Below, in pieces: positions 53,875-61,887 of a stretch of DNA of 64,000 nucleotides. The DNA comes from an uncultured Clostridia bacterium. Its GTDB lineage: Bacteria > Bacillota > Clostridia > TANB77 > CAG-508. A model generated the notes under the pieces. It had not been told where the DNA came from and did not search any database. It worked only from the letters and a program-made list of their open reading frames with translations. Numbering within the stretch: position 1 is the first letter of the stretch; each line of letters begins with the position of its first letter. The translations under genes and the position numbers were made by a program. The stretch covers positions 411,993 to 475,992 of the forward strand of contig CAKPAI010000001.1 of the NCBI GenBank assembly GCA_934133005.1. The letters are read 5' to 3'.

Positions 53875-55479
53875 TTAATTTACATTCTCTATCAATTCTG
53901 GCTTTAAACCTTCCATAAAGTTGTTTTCTTCTTTATTTTCTATTATTCCTTGTTTTGCTCCTCTCAAAATTATTCTTTCTAATGCATGATAATAATCACT
54001 TGAAATTAGCTTTGAAGATATTTCTTGTCCATTTTTTCTTATTATTTTATATGTGTCTACTGTACATCCATCATGTCCATATTGTTTAATTTTTTCTATT
54101 CCAGAATCTACAGAATAGTCATTTTCATATTTAATATCTTTACTTACTATTGATTGTAACTTGGTTTGAATTACAACTTCATATTCATTTTCGCTTATTC
54201 CTTTAATATTAGCCTTACAAACCCCATTTTGTGATATCATTTCAACTACAATTGGATATGTTTTATTATTTTTAAATTTAAAATCTACACTTCCCCAAGA
54301 TACTGTTGCATCTCTTCCAGGAGATACATATGATGTTTCAAAATAGTGATTACTTCTTTCTATTATTTCTAAATTTGCATATAAGACTGCATTATATAAA
54401 GTTGAAGATACTTGGCAAATTCCACCTCCTACTTCTTGAATTACTTTTCCCCCAGCATAAGCTCCTGCTTCTGCATATCCTGCATCAATTGTTCTTTTTC
54501 CAACAATTTGATTATATGAAAAAGTCTCTCCTGGCATTACTATTGTTCCATCTATTTTTTCTGAAGAAAGTTTTATATTATTGCTTCTATTTTCGTTTGT
54601 CTCATCATACCTAGTAGTAAATGTTCCTAAGGAATCTGGAAAAGCATCTTTTCCTAAATCATTTAAAGTTATATTTGCTTTTGTTATTTTTAGTGGTATT
54701 GTGTATTCTTCTTTTTCTTCTTTTAATATATTTGAGGCTTCTTCTAAAGAAATTGCAAAATCTATTCCATCTACATTTGGATGTACTTTTCCATCTTCAG
54801 AAACATATGCATCCGTTGGCTCTTTTCTTATCTTATTATATATTGTCTCAATATCTATTTTTTCAGGATCTTTATCATATGTTGGTATTTCAATTTTGCA
54901 ATTACTACTGTCAAATTTATTTATTTCGTCTATTACTTCACTTTTCAATTTATCTTTATCTATTGCTATACCAGACTTTCCTCTTATTATTATCAAGTTT
55001 TTTCCATCTATATAATAACCTGGTTCTTCGACAGTATTTTCAAGTATAGAATTTAAACTACTTATTTTTTCATCTATCTTTTTTTCATCTATCTTTATAT
55101 TTATTGATATATTTTGCGGAAATATTTTGTTTTTTATTATTTCGTAGTTACTTACTATAATATTATCTTTTCTACCTAATTTGTAAGCTTCCGTGATAGA
55201 TTCTTCATATTCATATTTTACATCTAACTCTTTTAATTCAATTATAGTTTGATCTTTATCTGCAGTTAAAATTATTTTTTTATTATTTATTTTACTTATC
55301 TCTTCTTCTAATTTTTGTTTTAACTCAGTTTCATTATAGTTACTAGCGTTTATACCTTGAATATAAATTCCACCTATAAATTTATCACTAAAAGAATTTA
55401 TAAGTGCAAAAATTGTACTAAACAATATAAAAATTACTAACAAAATATAAACTAATATTACTTTATTCCTTTTATTCAT
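53875..55479 (-). CDS. Second VanW family protein with peptidoglycan-binding-like domains
   Basis: 534 residues with the same order as the protein at 19244: a membrane helix (about 7-28), two PG_binding_4-like domains (about 35-245), VanW domain (about 295-420; 'DGTIVMPGETFSYNQIVGKR', 'GGGICQVSSTLYNAVLYANLEI'), and a G5-like tail. It lacks the 40-residue cytoplasmic head of its paralogue and has an extra C-terminal extension ('GIIENKEENNFMEGLKPELIENVN'). The two appear to be old paralogues rather than a recent copy. Role in the envelope inferred only. Confidence 0.85.
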   Translation of the reverse strand: MNKRNKVILVYILLVIFILFSTIFALINSFSDKFIGGIYIQGINASNYNETELKQKLEEEISKINNKKIILTADKDQTIIELKELDVKYEYEESITEAYKLGRKDNIIVSNYEIIKNKIFPQNISINIKIDEKKIDEKISSLNSILENTVEEPGYYIDGKNLIIIRGKSGIAIDKDKLKSEVIDEINKFDSSNCKIEIPTYDKDPEKIDIETIYNKIRKEPTDAYVSEDGKVHPNVDGIDFAISLEEASNILKEEKEEYTIPLKITKANITLNDLGKDAFPDSLGTFTTRYDETNENRSNNIKLSSEKIDGTIVMPGETFSYNQIVGKRTIDAGYAEAGAYAGGKVIQEVGGGICQVSSTLYNAVLYANLEIIERSNHYFETSYVSPGRDATVSWGSVDFKFKNNKTYPIVVEMISQNGVCKANIKGISENEYEVVIQTKLQSIVSKDIKYENDYSVDSGIEKIKQYGHDGCTVDTYKIIRKNGQEISSKLISSDYYHALERIILRGAKQGIIENKEENNFMEGLKPELIENVN

Positions 55480-55584
55480 TCGTTTCCTCTTTCTTCTTTT
55501 ATCTATAATTATAAACTATAAAAAAAAATTTAACAACATTTTTAAAAATATCTACAAATTTTAACAAAATTTTATAAAAAATAC

Positions 55585-55613
55585 TTGATTATATCTTTTT
55601 TTAATATTATAAT
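55585..55613 (+). promoter_or_regulatory. Promoter of the CBM25-like gene
   Basis: TTGATT (55585-55590), 17 bases, TATAAT (55608-55613). Confidence 0.65.
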
Positions 55614-55646
55614 ACTTTTAGCAAAAGATAAATTAGGAGTATTATT

Positions 55647-56114
55647 ATGGAATTAGTTAAAAATATATTTTTTAATACAGATAAACTTATAGAAAATACA
55701 AAGGTAAAAATATCTTATACTGGAAAACTCTTTGAACAAGAGTCTTCAGAAGTATTTCTTCATTATGGTTTTGGATTAAACTGGGATAACACTTCTGAAA
55801 TCAAAATGGAAAAAACAGAATTAGGATATCAAGCCGAAGTAGAATTAATGGAAAGTGAATCACTAAACGTATGCTTTAGAAATTCTCAAAACGTATGGGA
55901 TAATAATGACGGAAAAAATTATGTTTTCGAAATAGAAAAAGCTCAAGATTTAGCTTTAGTGCCTCAAGATATAGTTTCTTCAATTGATGCTCCAAGAAGA
56001 TTAAGAAAATCTTATATTTGGAGTAAGAAGATTCGTATTGCAGTTTATAAAATAATTCATTACTTGCCAAAAATAATATCAGGCAATTTTAAAAAGAAAA
56101 CATCAGAAGATTAA
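55647..56114 (+). CDS. CBM25-like starch/glycogen-binding protein without a catalytic domain
   Basis: 155 residues. Residues 15-95 match the carbohydrate-binding module 25 pattern: 'ISYTGKLFEQESSEVFLHYGFGLNWDN', and 'VCFRNSQNVWDNNDGKNYVFEI' with the W-D-N-N-x-G-x-N-Y box that contacts glucans. There is no signal peptide, so it should be cytoplasmic. The last 40 residues are basic with an amphipathic run ('KIRIAVYKIIHYLPKIISGNFKKK') that may bind a membrane or partner. AGGAG precedes the ATG. No glycogen gene is nearby. Confidence 0.78.
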   Translation: MELVKNIFFNTDKLIENTKVKISYTGKLFEQESSEVFLHYGFGLNWDNTSEIKMEKTELGYQAEVELMESESLNVCFRNSQNVWDNNDGKNYVFEIEKAQDLALVPQDIVSSIDAPRRLRKSYIWSKKIRIAVYKIIHYLPKIISGNFKKKTSED

Positions 56115-56147
56115 AAAAGAAGTAGAAATTCTCTACTTCTTTTTATA
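56114..56147. terminator. Two-way terminator after the CBM25-like gene
   Basis: Perfect 13-bp stem AAAAAGAAGTAGA/TCTACTTCTTTTT with a five-base loop between convergent genes; it reaches the SDR stop. Confidence 0.85.
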
Positions 56148-56871
56148 TTCCCCATCCTCCATCTATTTGTATGATTTGTCCTGTTATATAATCTTCTTCA
56201 ATTAACCATTTAGCGCATTGGGCTATATCTTCTACTTTTCCTATTCTCTGCAACGGAATTTCATCTATTATTTCTTTTTTCTCATTTTCGTTTAAAAATT
56301 TATTCATATCTGTATTTATTATTCCTGGAGCAATGCTATTTACTCTTATATTTGATGGTCCAACTTCTTTTGCTAATGATTTTGTAAGTGCATCAATTCC
56401 TGCTTTCGTAACGGAATAAGCACTTTCACAAGACGCTCCTTTTAATCCCCAAATTGATGAAATATTAATTATACTTCCTTCTTTTCTTCTTATCATATAT
56501 GGTAAGGCTTCTTGGCACATATAAAACACTGAATTCAAATTAGTTTTAATCATCAAATCCCAATCATCGTCCGTTATATCCAGAAACATTTTTATTTGGT
56601 CTATCCCTGCATTATTAATTACAACATCTATTTTTCCATATTTATCAATTGTATACTGTACTAATTCCCTAACTTCTTCTCTTTTTGAGACATCTGCTTT
56701 ATATATATCTATAAAAATATTATCATTAGCAAGCATTTGCTTTAATTCTTCTGCCTCTTTTTCAGATTTATTATAATTTGCAATTACTAGAAAACCATTT
56801 CTTGCTAAATATTCGGCAATTCCTCTTCCTATTCCACGAGAAGCTCCAGTTACAATTACTACTTTATTCAT
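56143..56871 (-). CDS. ymfI: Short-chain dehydrogenase, probably EF-P 5-aminopentanone reductase (YmfI-like)
   Basis: 242 residues: NAD(P) motif 'VTGASRGIGRG' (G-x-x-x-G-x-G, 8-16), 'NNAGI', catalytic Ser in 'NISSIWGLKGASCESAYS' and Y-x-x-x-K in 'AYSVTKAG', with the NADPH-favouring Asn-Tyr-Asn after strand 2. 'SSIWG..GASCE..YS' resembles the YmfI group that reduces 5-aminopentanone on EF-P, more than FabG, and no fatty-acid genes are adjacent. The EF-P assignment is a family call, not proved here. Confidence 0.8.
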   Translation of the reverse strand: MNKVVIVTGASRGIGRGIAEYLARNGFLVIANYNKSEKEAEELKQMLANDNIFIDIYKADVSKREEVRELVQYTIDKYGKIDVVINNAGIDQIKMFLDITDDDWDLMIKTNLNSVFYMCQEALPYMIRRKEGSIINISSIWGLKGASCESAYSVTKAGIDALTKSLAKEVGPSNIRVNSIAPGIINTDMNKFLNENEKKEIIDEIPLQRIGKVEDIAQCAKWLIEEDYITGQIIQIDGGWGI

Positions 56872-57044
56872 TTATATAAAAGATCCTTTCTGTAAACTTA
56901 TGTATAAATTATATCATAAATCTCATATATTGTATAGAAAACATCTCTATTTTATTATTATAAGTTCCAATACATAATTCCTGCGGTTGAAAATTTAATT
57001 ATAATAAGGTTCAACCTTATTTATATATTTTCAGCTTCTATAAA

Positions 57045-57080
57045 ACACAGTAAGCCGTCTTCTCAGACGGCTTACTGTGT
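57045..57080 (-). terminator. Strong terminator of the orphan gene at 57413
   Basis: Perfect 16-bp stem ACACAGTAAGCCGTCT/AGACGGCTTACTGTGT with a four-base loop; TTTTAT follows on the minus strand. Confidence 0.85.
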
Positions 57081-57089
57081 TCGGGTATA

Positions 57090-57413
57090 TTAATTTTTCC
57101 AGGTATCCCTTACGCTTTCTGCAATATGTTCGTCAGCAAACACCATTTCAAGTGTGCTGTCAGTAATCGACCATTTTGCTTCAACTCCTTGTCGTACCAA
57201 TCCTTCTGCAAAGTTCCTTAATTGTTCCAGGTATAGTTTTTTCAACTCCTTGTTTTTCTCAACAACTTCTAGTCTTACTACCTTTCCTGTAGTCGGTTCT
57301 ACAAGTTTTACAGGAATTCTATTCTTTTCTTCCTGTCTCCGATACGATTCGTTTTTCGCACGGTTTCTACCTCTCTTCCAACCAGTCATGAACGCTTCGA
57401 AAAAAATCCCCAT
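57090..57413 (-). CDS. Orphan small protein, G+C-richer than its surroundings
   Basis: 107 residues, MGIFFEAFMTGWKRGRNRAKNE..., a basic first third ('GWKRGRNRAKNESYRRQEEK'), a central 'VKLVEPTTGKVVRLEVVEKNKEL' strand pair, and a helical second half ('LYLEQLRNFAEGLVRQGVEAKW'). I recognise no family; the basic head could bind nucleic acid. I start at 57413, with GGAGGAG eight bases upstream. It has its own consensus promoter, an inverted repeat in the leader and a strong terminator, and stands alone. Confidence 0.65.
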   Translation of the reverse strand: MGIFFEAFMTGWKRGRNRAKNESYRRQEEKNRIPVKLVEPTTGKVVRLEVVEKNKELKKLYLEQLRNFAEGLVRQGVEAKWSITDSTLEMVFADEHIAESVRDTWKN

Positions 57414-57682
57414 AGTTATCTCCTCCAAAATTATCCGGAGGTTTTACACAGCCCCTCCAGAAAAAATTAAATAAATTTCCGTAGTACTTGCTGTGTAAGC
57501 ACTCATAGATATAAATATTATAACACATTTTATTATGAGTATCAAATTAATTAAGTTAATTATTTACCTTTATTTTAAATATTATACCTTTTTCTCTCTT
57601 TTCTTCCATAATTTCTATTAGCACCTTTATATGTTTAACAGATGACAATTAGTACAAACTTTCATAATATAATTTCTCCTTG
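57414..57682. other. Intergenic stretch with the promoter and leader of the orphan gene
   Basis: Minus-strand promoter TTGATA (57545-57540), 17 bases, TATAAT (57522-57517). In the leader TTACACAGC (57444-57452) can pair with GCTGTGTAA (57490-57498). From 57546 to 57682 I see only A+T-rich DNA without an open frame or repeat. Confidence 0.6.
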
Positions 57683-57715
57683 TAAAAAAATAAACTAGGC
57701 GTTAATACCTAGTTT
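57683..57715 (-). terminator. Terminator of the tRNA Lys-Glu-Thr cluster
   Basis: AAACTAGG/CCTAGTTT stem (57692-57715), followed on the minus strand by ATTTTTTT. Confidence 0.75.
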
Positions 57716-57722
57716 GTTTTCT

Positions 57723-57798
<76 letters not shown>

Positions 57799-57811
57799 AT
57801 TTGTATTATTA

Positions 57812-57886
57812 TGGTGACCCCGACGGGAATTGAACCCATGTCTCCGCCGTGAAAGGGCGATGTCTTAACCTCTTGACCACGGGGCC
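57812..57886 (-). tRNA. tRNA-Glu (TTC)
   Basis: Acceptor GGCCCCG/CGGGGTC, anticodon TTC in loop CTTTCAC, encoded CCA. Confidence 0.95.
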
Positions 57887-57899
57887 ATAAAATTGACCT

Positions 57900-57928
57900 C
57901 TAGGATTTTAGTTTTTCTAAAATCCTAG
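57900..57928 (-). other. Perfect 12-bp hairpin between tRNA-Lys and tRNA-Glu
   Basis: CTAGGATTTTAG/CTAAAATCCTAG with a five-base loop. No T-run follows at once on the minus strand, so it may be a leaky terminator or a processing element inside the tRNA transcript. Confidence 0.6.
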
Positions 57929-57934
57929 ATTATT

Positions 57935-58010
57935 TGGTGAGCCATCGCGGATTCGAACCGCGGACAACTTGATTAAAAGTCAAGTGCTCTACCACCTGAG
58001 CTAATGACTC
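57935..58010 (-). tRNA. tRNA-Lys (TTT)
   Basis: Acceptor GAGTCAT/ATGGCTC, anticodon TTT in loop CTTTTAA, encoded CCA. First gene of the cluster. Confidence 0.95.
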
Positions 58011-58036
58011 ATTTGTTCAACTCAAATGCATTTATT

Positions 58037-58065
58037 ATTTTAACCTATAATTATCATTTTGTCAA
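58037..58065 (-). promoter_or_regulatory. Promoter of the tRNA cluster
   Basis: Minus strand TTGACA (58065-58060), 17 bases, TAAAAT (58042-58037). Confidence 0.7.
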
Positions 58066-58102
58066 CGGTTTTCTTTAATTTTTTTTAAAATTTTTCATTT
58101 TT

Positions 58103-58288
58103 TTATTTATTAAGCTCTTTTACTAGTTCTTCAACATCTATTCCATGTACCATACAAGCTTCTTCTAAAGTCTCAGCTTGTGATGCTGGACATCCTAAAC
58201 AATGCATTCCAGCAGATAATAATATATCAACTTTATCTGGTGCATTTTCTACTATATCACCAATTTTTGTATCTTTATTTATTTCCAT
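58103..58288 (-). CDS. DUF1858 domain protein
   Basis: 61 residues, all one DUF1858 domain: 'MEINKDTKIGDIVENAPDKVDILLSAGMHCLGCPASQAETLEEACMVHGID'. The 'GMHCLGCPAS' C-x-x-C loop is the conserved feature and could bind metal or cycle between thiol and disulphide. The family is often fused to or near hybrid-cluster and redox proteins. Single gene with AAGGAG upstream of its ATG. Confidence 0.9.
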   Translation of the reverse strand: MEINKDTKIGDIVENAPDKVDILLSAGMHCLGCPASQAETLEEACMVHGIDVEELVKELNK

Positions 58289-58365
58289 TTTATTTTACTC
58301 CTTTCTTATTATCTCTATAAATTTTATAAATATAATTGATTTTATCACATTTTTGATAAAAAGTA

Positions 58366-58394
58366 TAGACAAATCAAAAAAAATATAGTATTAT
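58366..58394 (+). promoter_or_regulatory. Possible promoter of the T4SS-like operon
   Basis: TAGACA (58366-58371), 17 bases, TATTAT (58389-58394). Each hexamer has one departure from consensus. Confidence 0.5.
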
Positions 58395-58425
58395 TCGATT
58401 ATGGAAATATTTGGAAGGTGATTTT

Positions 58426-58581
58426 TTGAAATTTATTCTATTTATTTTAACATTCATTTTTAATTTTTTTGTCATTTTTTATTTCATTTATTCTTATATT
58501 GAATGTTATATTCTCCAAAACAAACAAGGTTCAAAATTAACTTTAATATCATCTATAAAGCGAGGTGATAAAATTAAATAA
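58426..58581 (+). CDS. 51-residue membrane peptide at the head of the T4SS-like operon
   Basis: TTG start with AAGGTG upstream, then MKFILFILTFIFNFFVIFYFIYSY..., one hydrophobic helix (2-24) and a polar tail ('LQNKQGSKLTLISSIKRGDK'). Its stop lies 17 bases inside the next gene, so the two are probably translated together. I recognise no family. It could be a small subunit of the secretion complex or only a coupling leader. Confidence 0.55.
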   Translation: MKFILFILTFIFNFFVIFYFIYSYIECYILQNKQGSKLTLISSIKRGDKIK

Positions 58582-60241
58582 TTTTATAAAAAAATTTTTT
58601 ATAACTGTTAGTATTTTTCTTATATTATCTTTTATATATTTTTTATATTTTATGGAAATTTACTTAGCAACTACGCCATTAAACAATTCTCACTATTTTG
58701 GAATATGGTTAAATATAAAAAATATATCTGTCGTTTTCTTTCTATTATCTAATATTATCCTTTCTTACAACTTTTCATCTTTTCTTTTTAGAAACTCACC
58801 TAAATTAGAAAAAATCGTTCCACAAAACGTTGAAAATGAAGATTCCCTACTTTCTCTTACCATAGGAACTGACCTCAATGATAATCCTATAATTGTTCCA
58901 GAAAAAGGTTTATATCAAAACTTTCTAATTACTGGCTCTATTGGATCTGGGAAAACAAGCAGTGCCATGTATCCCTATACAAAACAATTGATCAAATATT
59001 GCCATGACAATAATAATAAAAAAATTGGCATGCTCATATTAGATGTCAAAGGGAATTATTATTCGAAAGTATTAGAGTTTGCAAAAGAATTCAATAGACT
59101 TGATGATATTATTGTTATTCAAATAGGTGGAAATTATTTATATAATCCATTAAATAAACCAAATTTAAAACCTAGCATATTAGCAAATCAGTTAAAAACA
59201 ATTTTACTCCTATTCTCTCCAAATAATACCGAATCTTACTGGTTAGACAAAGTTGAATCTGCTTTATGTGAAGCTATAAAACTATGTAGATTGTATAACA
59301 ACAATTATGTTACCTTTTCTGAGATTCATAATCTGATTACAGATTCTAACTATTATATTAACAAAATCAATATTTTACGCAATCTTTTCATTTCCGGAAA
59401 ACTCTCCAAACAAAGTTCTTATGACCTATTATCAGCATTAAACTTTTTTGAAAAAGAATTTTTTTCATTAGATGATAGAACATTAAATATATTGAAATCT
59501 GAAATAACGAGAATTACAAATGTTTTCGTGTCAGACTATGAAGTAACAAATACATTTTGTCCATCAAGAGATAAATTAAATTTTTTTGGTTTCTTTGATG
59601 TCATTCAATCTGGAAAAATTGTTGTTTTAAACATGAATATTAGCAAATATAAAAATTTATCTAAAATAATTTCTGCTTATCTCAAAATTGACTTTCAAAC
59701 AGAGGTATTAAATCGTTTGTCTTCTAATATTTATTCAGATAGACCAGTTGCTTTTATCTCTGATGAATATAGTGAATATGTAACGACTACTGATAGTAAT
59801 TTCTTTTCTCAAAGTCGAGAAGCAAAATGTATAAATATTGTATCAACTCAAAGTTATACTTCTATTTTAAATACACTTAATAATAAATACTCTACTGAAG
59901 TTATAATTCAAAATTTAATAAATAAAATTTGGTTTAGATCTGATGACTTGTACACAATAGAATCTGCTCAAAAACAATTTGGGAAAAAGAATAAAGAAAT
60001 TCAATCTCATACATTATCAGAAAATGCTAAACAGACAAACTATAATTTTATCACTAATACTTTTAATTCCAGAGATTCTAATATATCAGAAAGTATAAAT
60101 ACATCTGTACAATTCGACTATATTTATGATAGCAATTTTTTCACTCAATCATTACAAACTTTTTCTTCATTATGTTTTTTATCTAACGGTAATAATATTT
60201 TTTATACCGGAAAAACAAATATGAATCCATCTTTCAAATAA
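58565..60241 (+). CDS. VirD4/TraG-like coupling ATPase
   Basis: 558 residues: two N-terminal membrane helices (about 10-32 and 51-75), Walker A 'GSIGSGKT' (124-131), 'GMLILDVKGNYY' , Walker B 'VAFISDE' (395-401) and 'SQSREAKCINIVSTQS' of the TraG/VirD4 motor. Coupling proteins bring DNA or protein cargo to a type IV secretion channel. The only canonical start is GTG 58565, which overlaps GAGG, the apparent ribosome site; this is discussed in the findings. The partner genes downstream fit a small T4SS. Confidence 0.85.
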   Translation: MIKLNNFIKKFFITVSIFLILSFIYFLYFMEIYLATTPLNNSHYFGIWLNIKNISVVFFLLSNIILSYNFSSFLFRNSPKLEKIVPQNVENEDSLLSLTIGTDLNDNPIIVPEKGLYQNFLITGSIGSGKTSSAMYPYTKQLIKYCHDNNNKKIGMLILDVKGNYYSKVLEFAKEFNRLDDIIVIQIGGNYLYNPLNKPNLKPSILANQLKTILLLFSPNNTESYWLDKVESALCEAIKLCRLYNNNYVTFSEIHNLITDSNYYINKINILRNLFISGKLSKQSSYDLLSALNFFEKEFFSLDDRTLNILKSEITRITNVFVSDYEVTNTFCPSRDKLNFFGFFDVIQSGKIVVLNMNISKYKNLSKIISAYLKIDFQTEVLNRLSSNIYSDRPVAFISDEYSEYVTTTDSNFFSQSREAKCINIVSTQSYTSILNTLNNKYSTEVIIQNLINKIWFRSDDLYTIESAQKQFGKKNKEIQSHTLSENAKQTNYNFITNTFNSRDSNISESINTSVQFDYIYDSNFFTQSLQTFSSLCFLSNGNNIFYTGKTNMNPSFK

Positions 60242-60266
60242 ATTAAATATCTATTAAGGAGGTTAT

Positions 60267-60587
60267 ATGTTAAATCATTTTTATATAAAACTTTTATTAT
60301 TGATCTTTATTATGCTTATTGTTCTTCCATCTTTCTCATTTGCAAGTACTCCAAAATTAGTTTCAAAGCTCAATGACGCTTTTTCTAATATAGAAGACTG
60401 GCTTATAAAATTAGCAACTCCCGCTGCGGCTGTCGCCGTAGGAACAGGAGTATTCATTCGAAAATTTAGCTTTGGAGATGAAGAAAAAATCCGAACTGGA
60501 AAAAAAATCATAACTGGTTCTTTATTCTCATACGCATTCATATTAGCAATTGATTTAATATTATCTGCTATTCAATCTTTAATTTGA
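60267..60587 (+). CDS. VirB2/TrbC-like pilin candidate
   Basis: 106 residues: a signal peptide ending FSFAS, then two hydrophobic helices ('WLIKLATPAAAVAVGTGVFI' and 'GSLFSYAFILAIDLILSAIQSL') around a short charged loop ('FSFGDEEKIRTGKKI'). This is the size and shape of VirB2/TrbC pilins of Gram-positive systems. AAGGAGG precedes the ATG. The stop overlaps the next gene. Confidence 0.7.
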   Translation: MLNHFYIKLLLLIFIMLIVLPSFSFASTPKLVSKLNDAFSNIEDWLIKLATPAAAVAVGTGVFIRKFSFGDEEKIRTGKKIITGSLFSYAFILAIDLILSAIQSLI

Positions 60588-61474
60588 TAGGAAGTGATTA
60601 TATAAATACTACTCAAATAAATTACTCGGAAATTATAATAAAAACATTAAATGACTTATTATTTTCCATATTTTCTTCAATTGACAATTCTTTATATTCT
60701 CTTTTGGACAATATGGCTTTTATTGATAAAAGTATTCTTTCTAATTCTCTTTTCTCGAAGCTAATAAATTCTGCATATGGAATCACTTTGCTTGCAAATT
60801 CTTTACTTGTTGGATTTGCCTTGTATTACTGTTATAGAATGTTACTTTCACATTTTTTAGGAAATCAAATAGAAAAGTCTTATCACTTTCTTTTAAAATT
60901 GTTAGTTTGTGCTATATGTATAAATTCTTATTCATCTTTATGTGAACAAATTCTTAATCTAAATTCATTAATTTCATCTTCCATATTAGAAATAGGATCA
61001 AATATTATTGGAACTAATCTTTCCTTTAGTTCCCTAATCACAAGTTCAAATCAATTTATCGCTCAAACATCTTCAACTAATATTTTATCTTTCAATGGAA
61101 TATTAAAATCTCTTACTACATTTGGTCTTCTCAATCTTCTTTTCTCCTATTCCATAAGATATATTTTAGTAAAGGTATTTATCCTTTTAGGCCCCTTTGC
61201 GTTGCTTTCTTTAACAAATCAAACTTCTATCTGGTTTTTTAAGTCCTGGTTTAGAAATTTCCTTTCATTACTGCTAGTACAGTCTCTTATAGCTATTATT
61301 TTTCTCATTATTTTTTCTTTCAATTTATCTGAGAATACATTGCTTTTGCAAATCTCTTATACTAGCGCAATATTCATATTAACAAAAACCAATAATTACA
61401 TGAAAGAATTATTTGGTGGAATATCCACTGATTTTAATTTAAATATAACAAATTTTAAAAATCTATTACGTTAA
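60584..61474 (+). CDS. VirB6/TrbL-like membrane protein
   Basis: 296 residues with six or more membrane helices (about 65-90, 100-120, 170-185, 190-215, 220-250, 265-280), and a Ser/Asn-rich outer stretch (120-165). Size, topology and place after the pilin match VirB6/TrbL-like channel proteins of Firmicute conjugation modules. The annotated start is TTG 60584, but AGGAAG at 60589 suggests initiation near 60602, where the frame has ATA. Confidence 0.65.
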   Translation: MIGSDYINTTQINYSEIIIKTLNDLLFSIFSSIDNSLYSLLDNMAFIDKSILSNSLFSKLINSAYGITLLANSLLVGFALYYCYRMLLSHFLGNQIEKSYHFLLKLLVCAICINSYSSLCEQILNLNSLISSSILEIGSNIIGTNLSFSSLITSSNQFIAQTSSTNILSFNGILKSLTTFGLLNLLFSYSIRYILVKVFILLGPFALLSLTNQTSIWFFKSWFRNFLSLLLVQSLIAIIFLIIFSFNLSENTLLLQISYTSAIFILTKTNNYMKELFGGISTDFNLNITNFKNLLR

Positions 61475-61486
61475 AAGGAGTTTATT

Positions 61487-61771
61487 ATGAAATTTATTTT
61501 TCCAAGAAATTACAATTTACAAAGCAAGTTCTTAGGAATAATTGATTATTATTCGCTATTCTTTAACTTATTATGGGATTGCTTCATCTTTTGCTTTTTA
61601 AGTATCTTTATACCTTCCATATCAGTCCGCCTTTTTTTCTTTATTATCCTTTGCCTTCCTTTCTTATTTTTTAGTATTTTAGGAATAAATAATGAAAATA
61701 TTTTAAATGTTATTATTTATATTTTAAAATACTTACTTAAACCTAAAGTATATTTGTATTATAAAAATTAA
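61487..61771 (+). CDS. PrgI-like (VirB3-position) membrane protein
   Basis: 94 residues: a polar start ('MKFIFPRNYNLQSKFLGIIDYYSL'), two membrane helices (about 27-46 and 48-65) and 'LGINNENILNVIIYILKYLLKPKVYLYYKN'. This is the PrgI pattern of Gram-positive T4SS, where the gene normally precedes the VirB4 ATPase. Here no virB4 follows. AAGGAG precedes the ATG. Last gene of the operon. Confidence 0.75.
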   Translation: MKFIFPRNYNLQSKFLGIIDYYSLFFNLLWDCFIFCFLSIFIPSISVRLFFFIILCLPFLFFSILGINNENILNVIIYILKYLLKPKVYLYYKN

Positions 61772-61791
61772 TTTTTTAAAACAACTTTTCG

Positions 61792-61820
61792 TTGTAAAAA
61801 CGCTCTTATAATGTTATAAT
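61792..61820 (+). promoter_or_regulatory. Promoter of dnaD-dnaI
   Basis: TTGTAA (61792-61797), 17 bases, TATAAT (61815-61820). The upstream T4SS-like operon ends at 61771, so the primosome genes have their own promoter. Confidence 0.65.
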
Positions 61821-61887
61821 TTAGTAATCAAATTATGAAAGGAATAATTCATTATACCTATATAAATTGAATTATTGGTGTGTATTT

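Noticed and set aside
54306..55056. Several long plus-strand frames opposite the second vanW-type gene
   Set aside because: Low-complexity hydrophobic antisense text typical of A+T-rich coding DNA.
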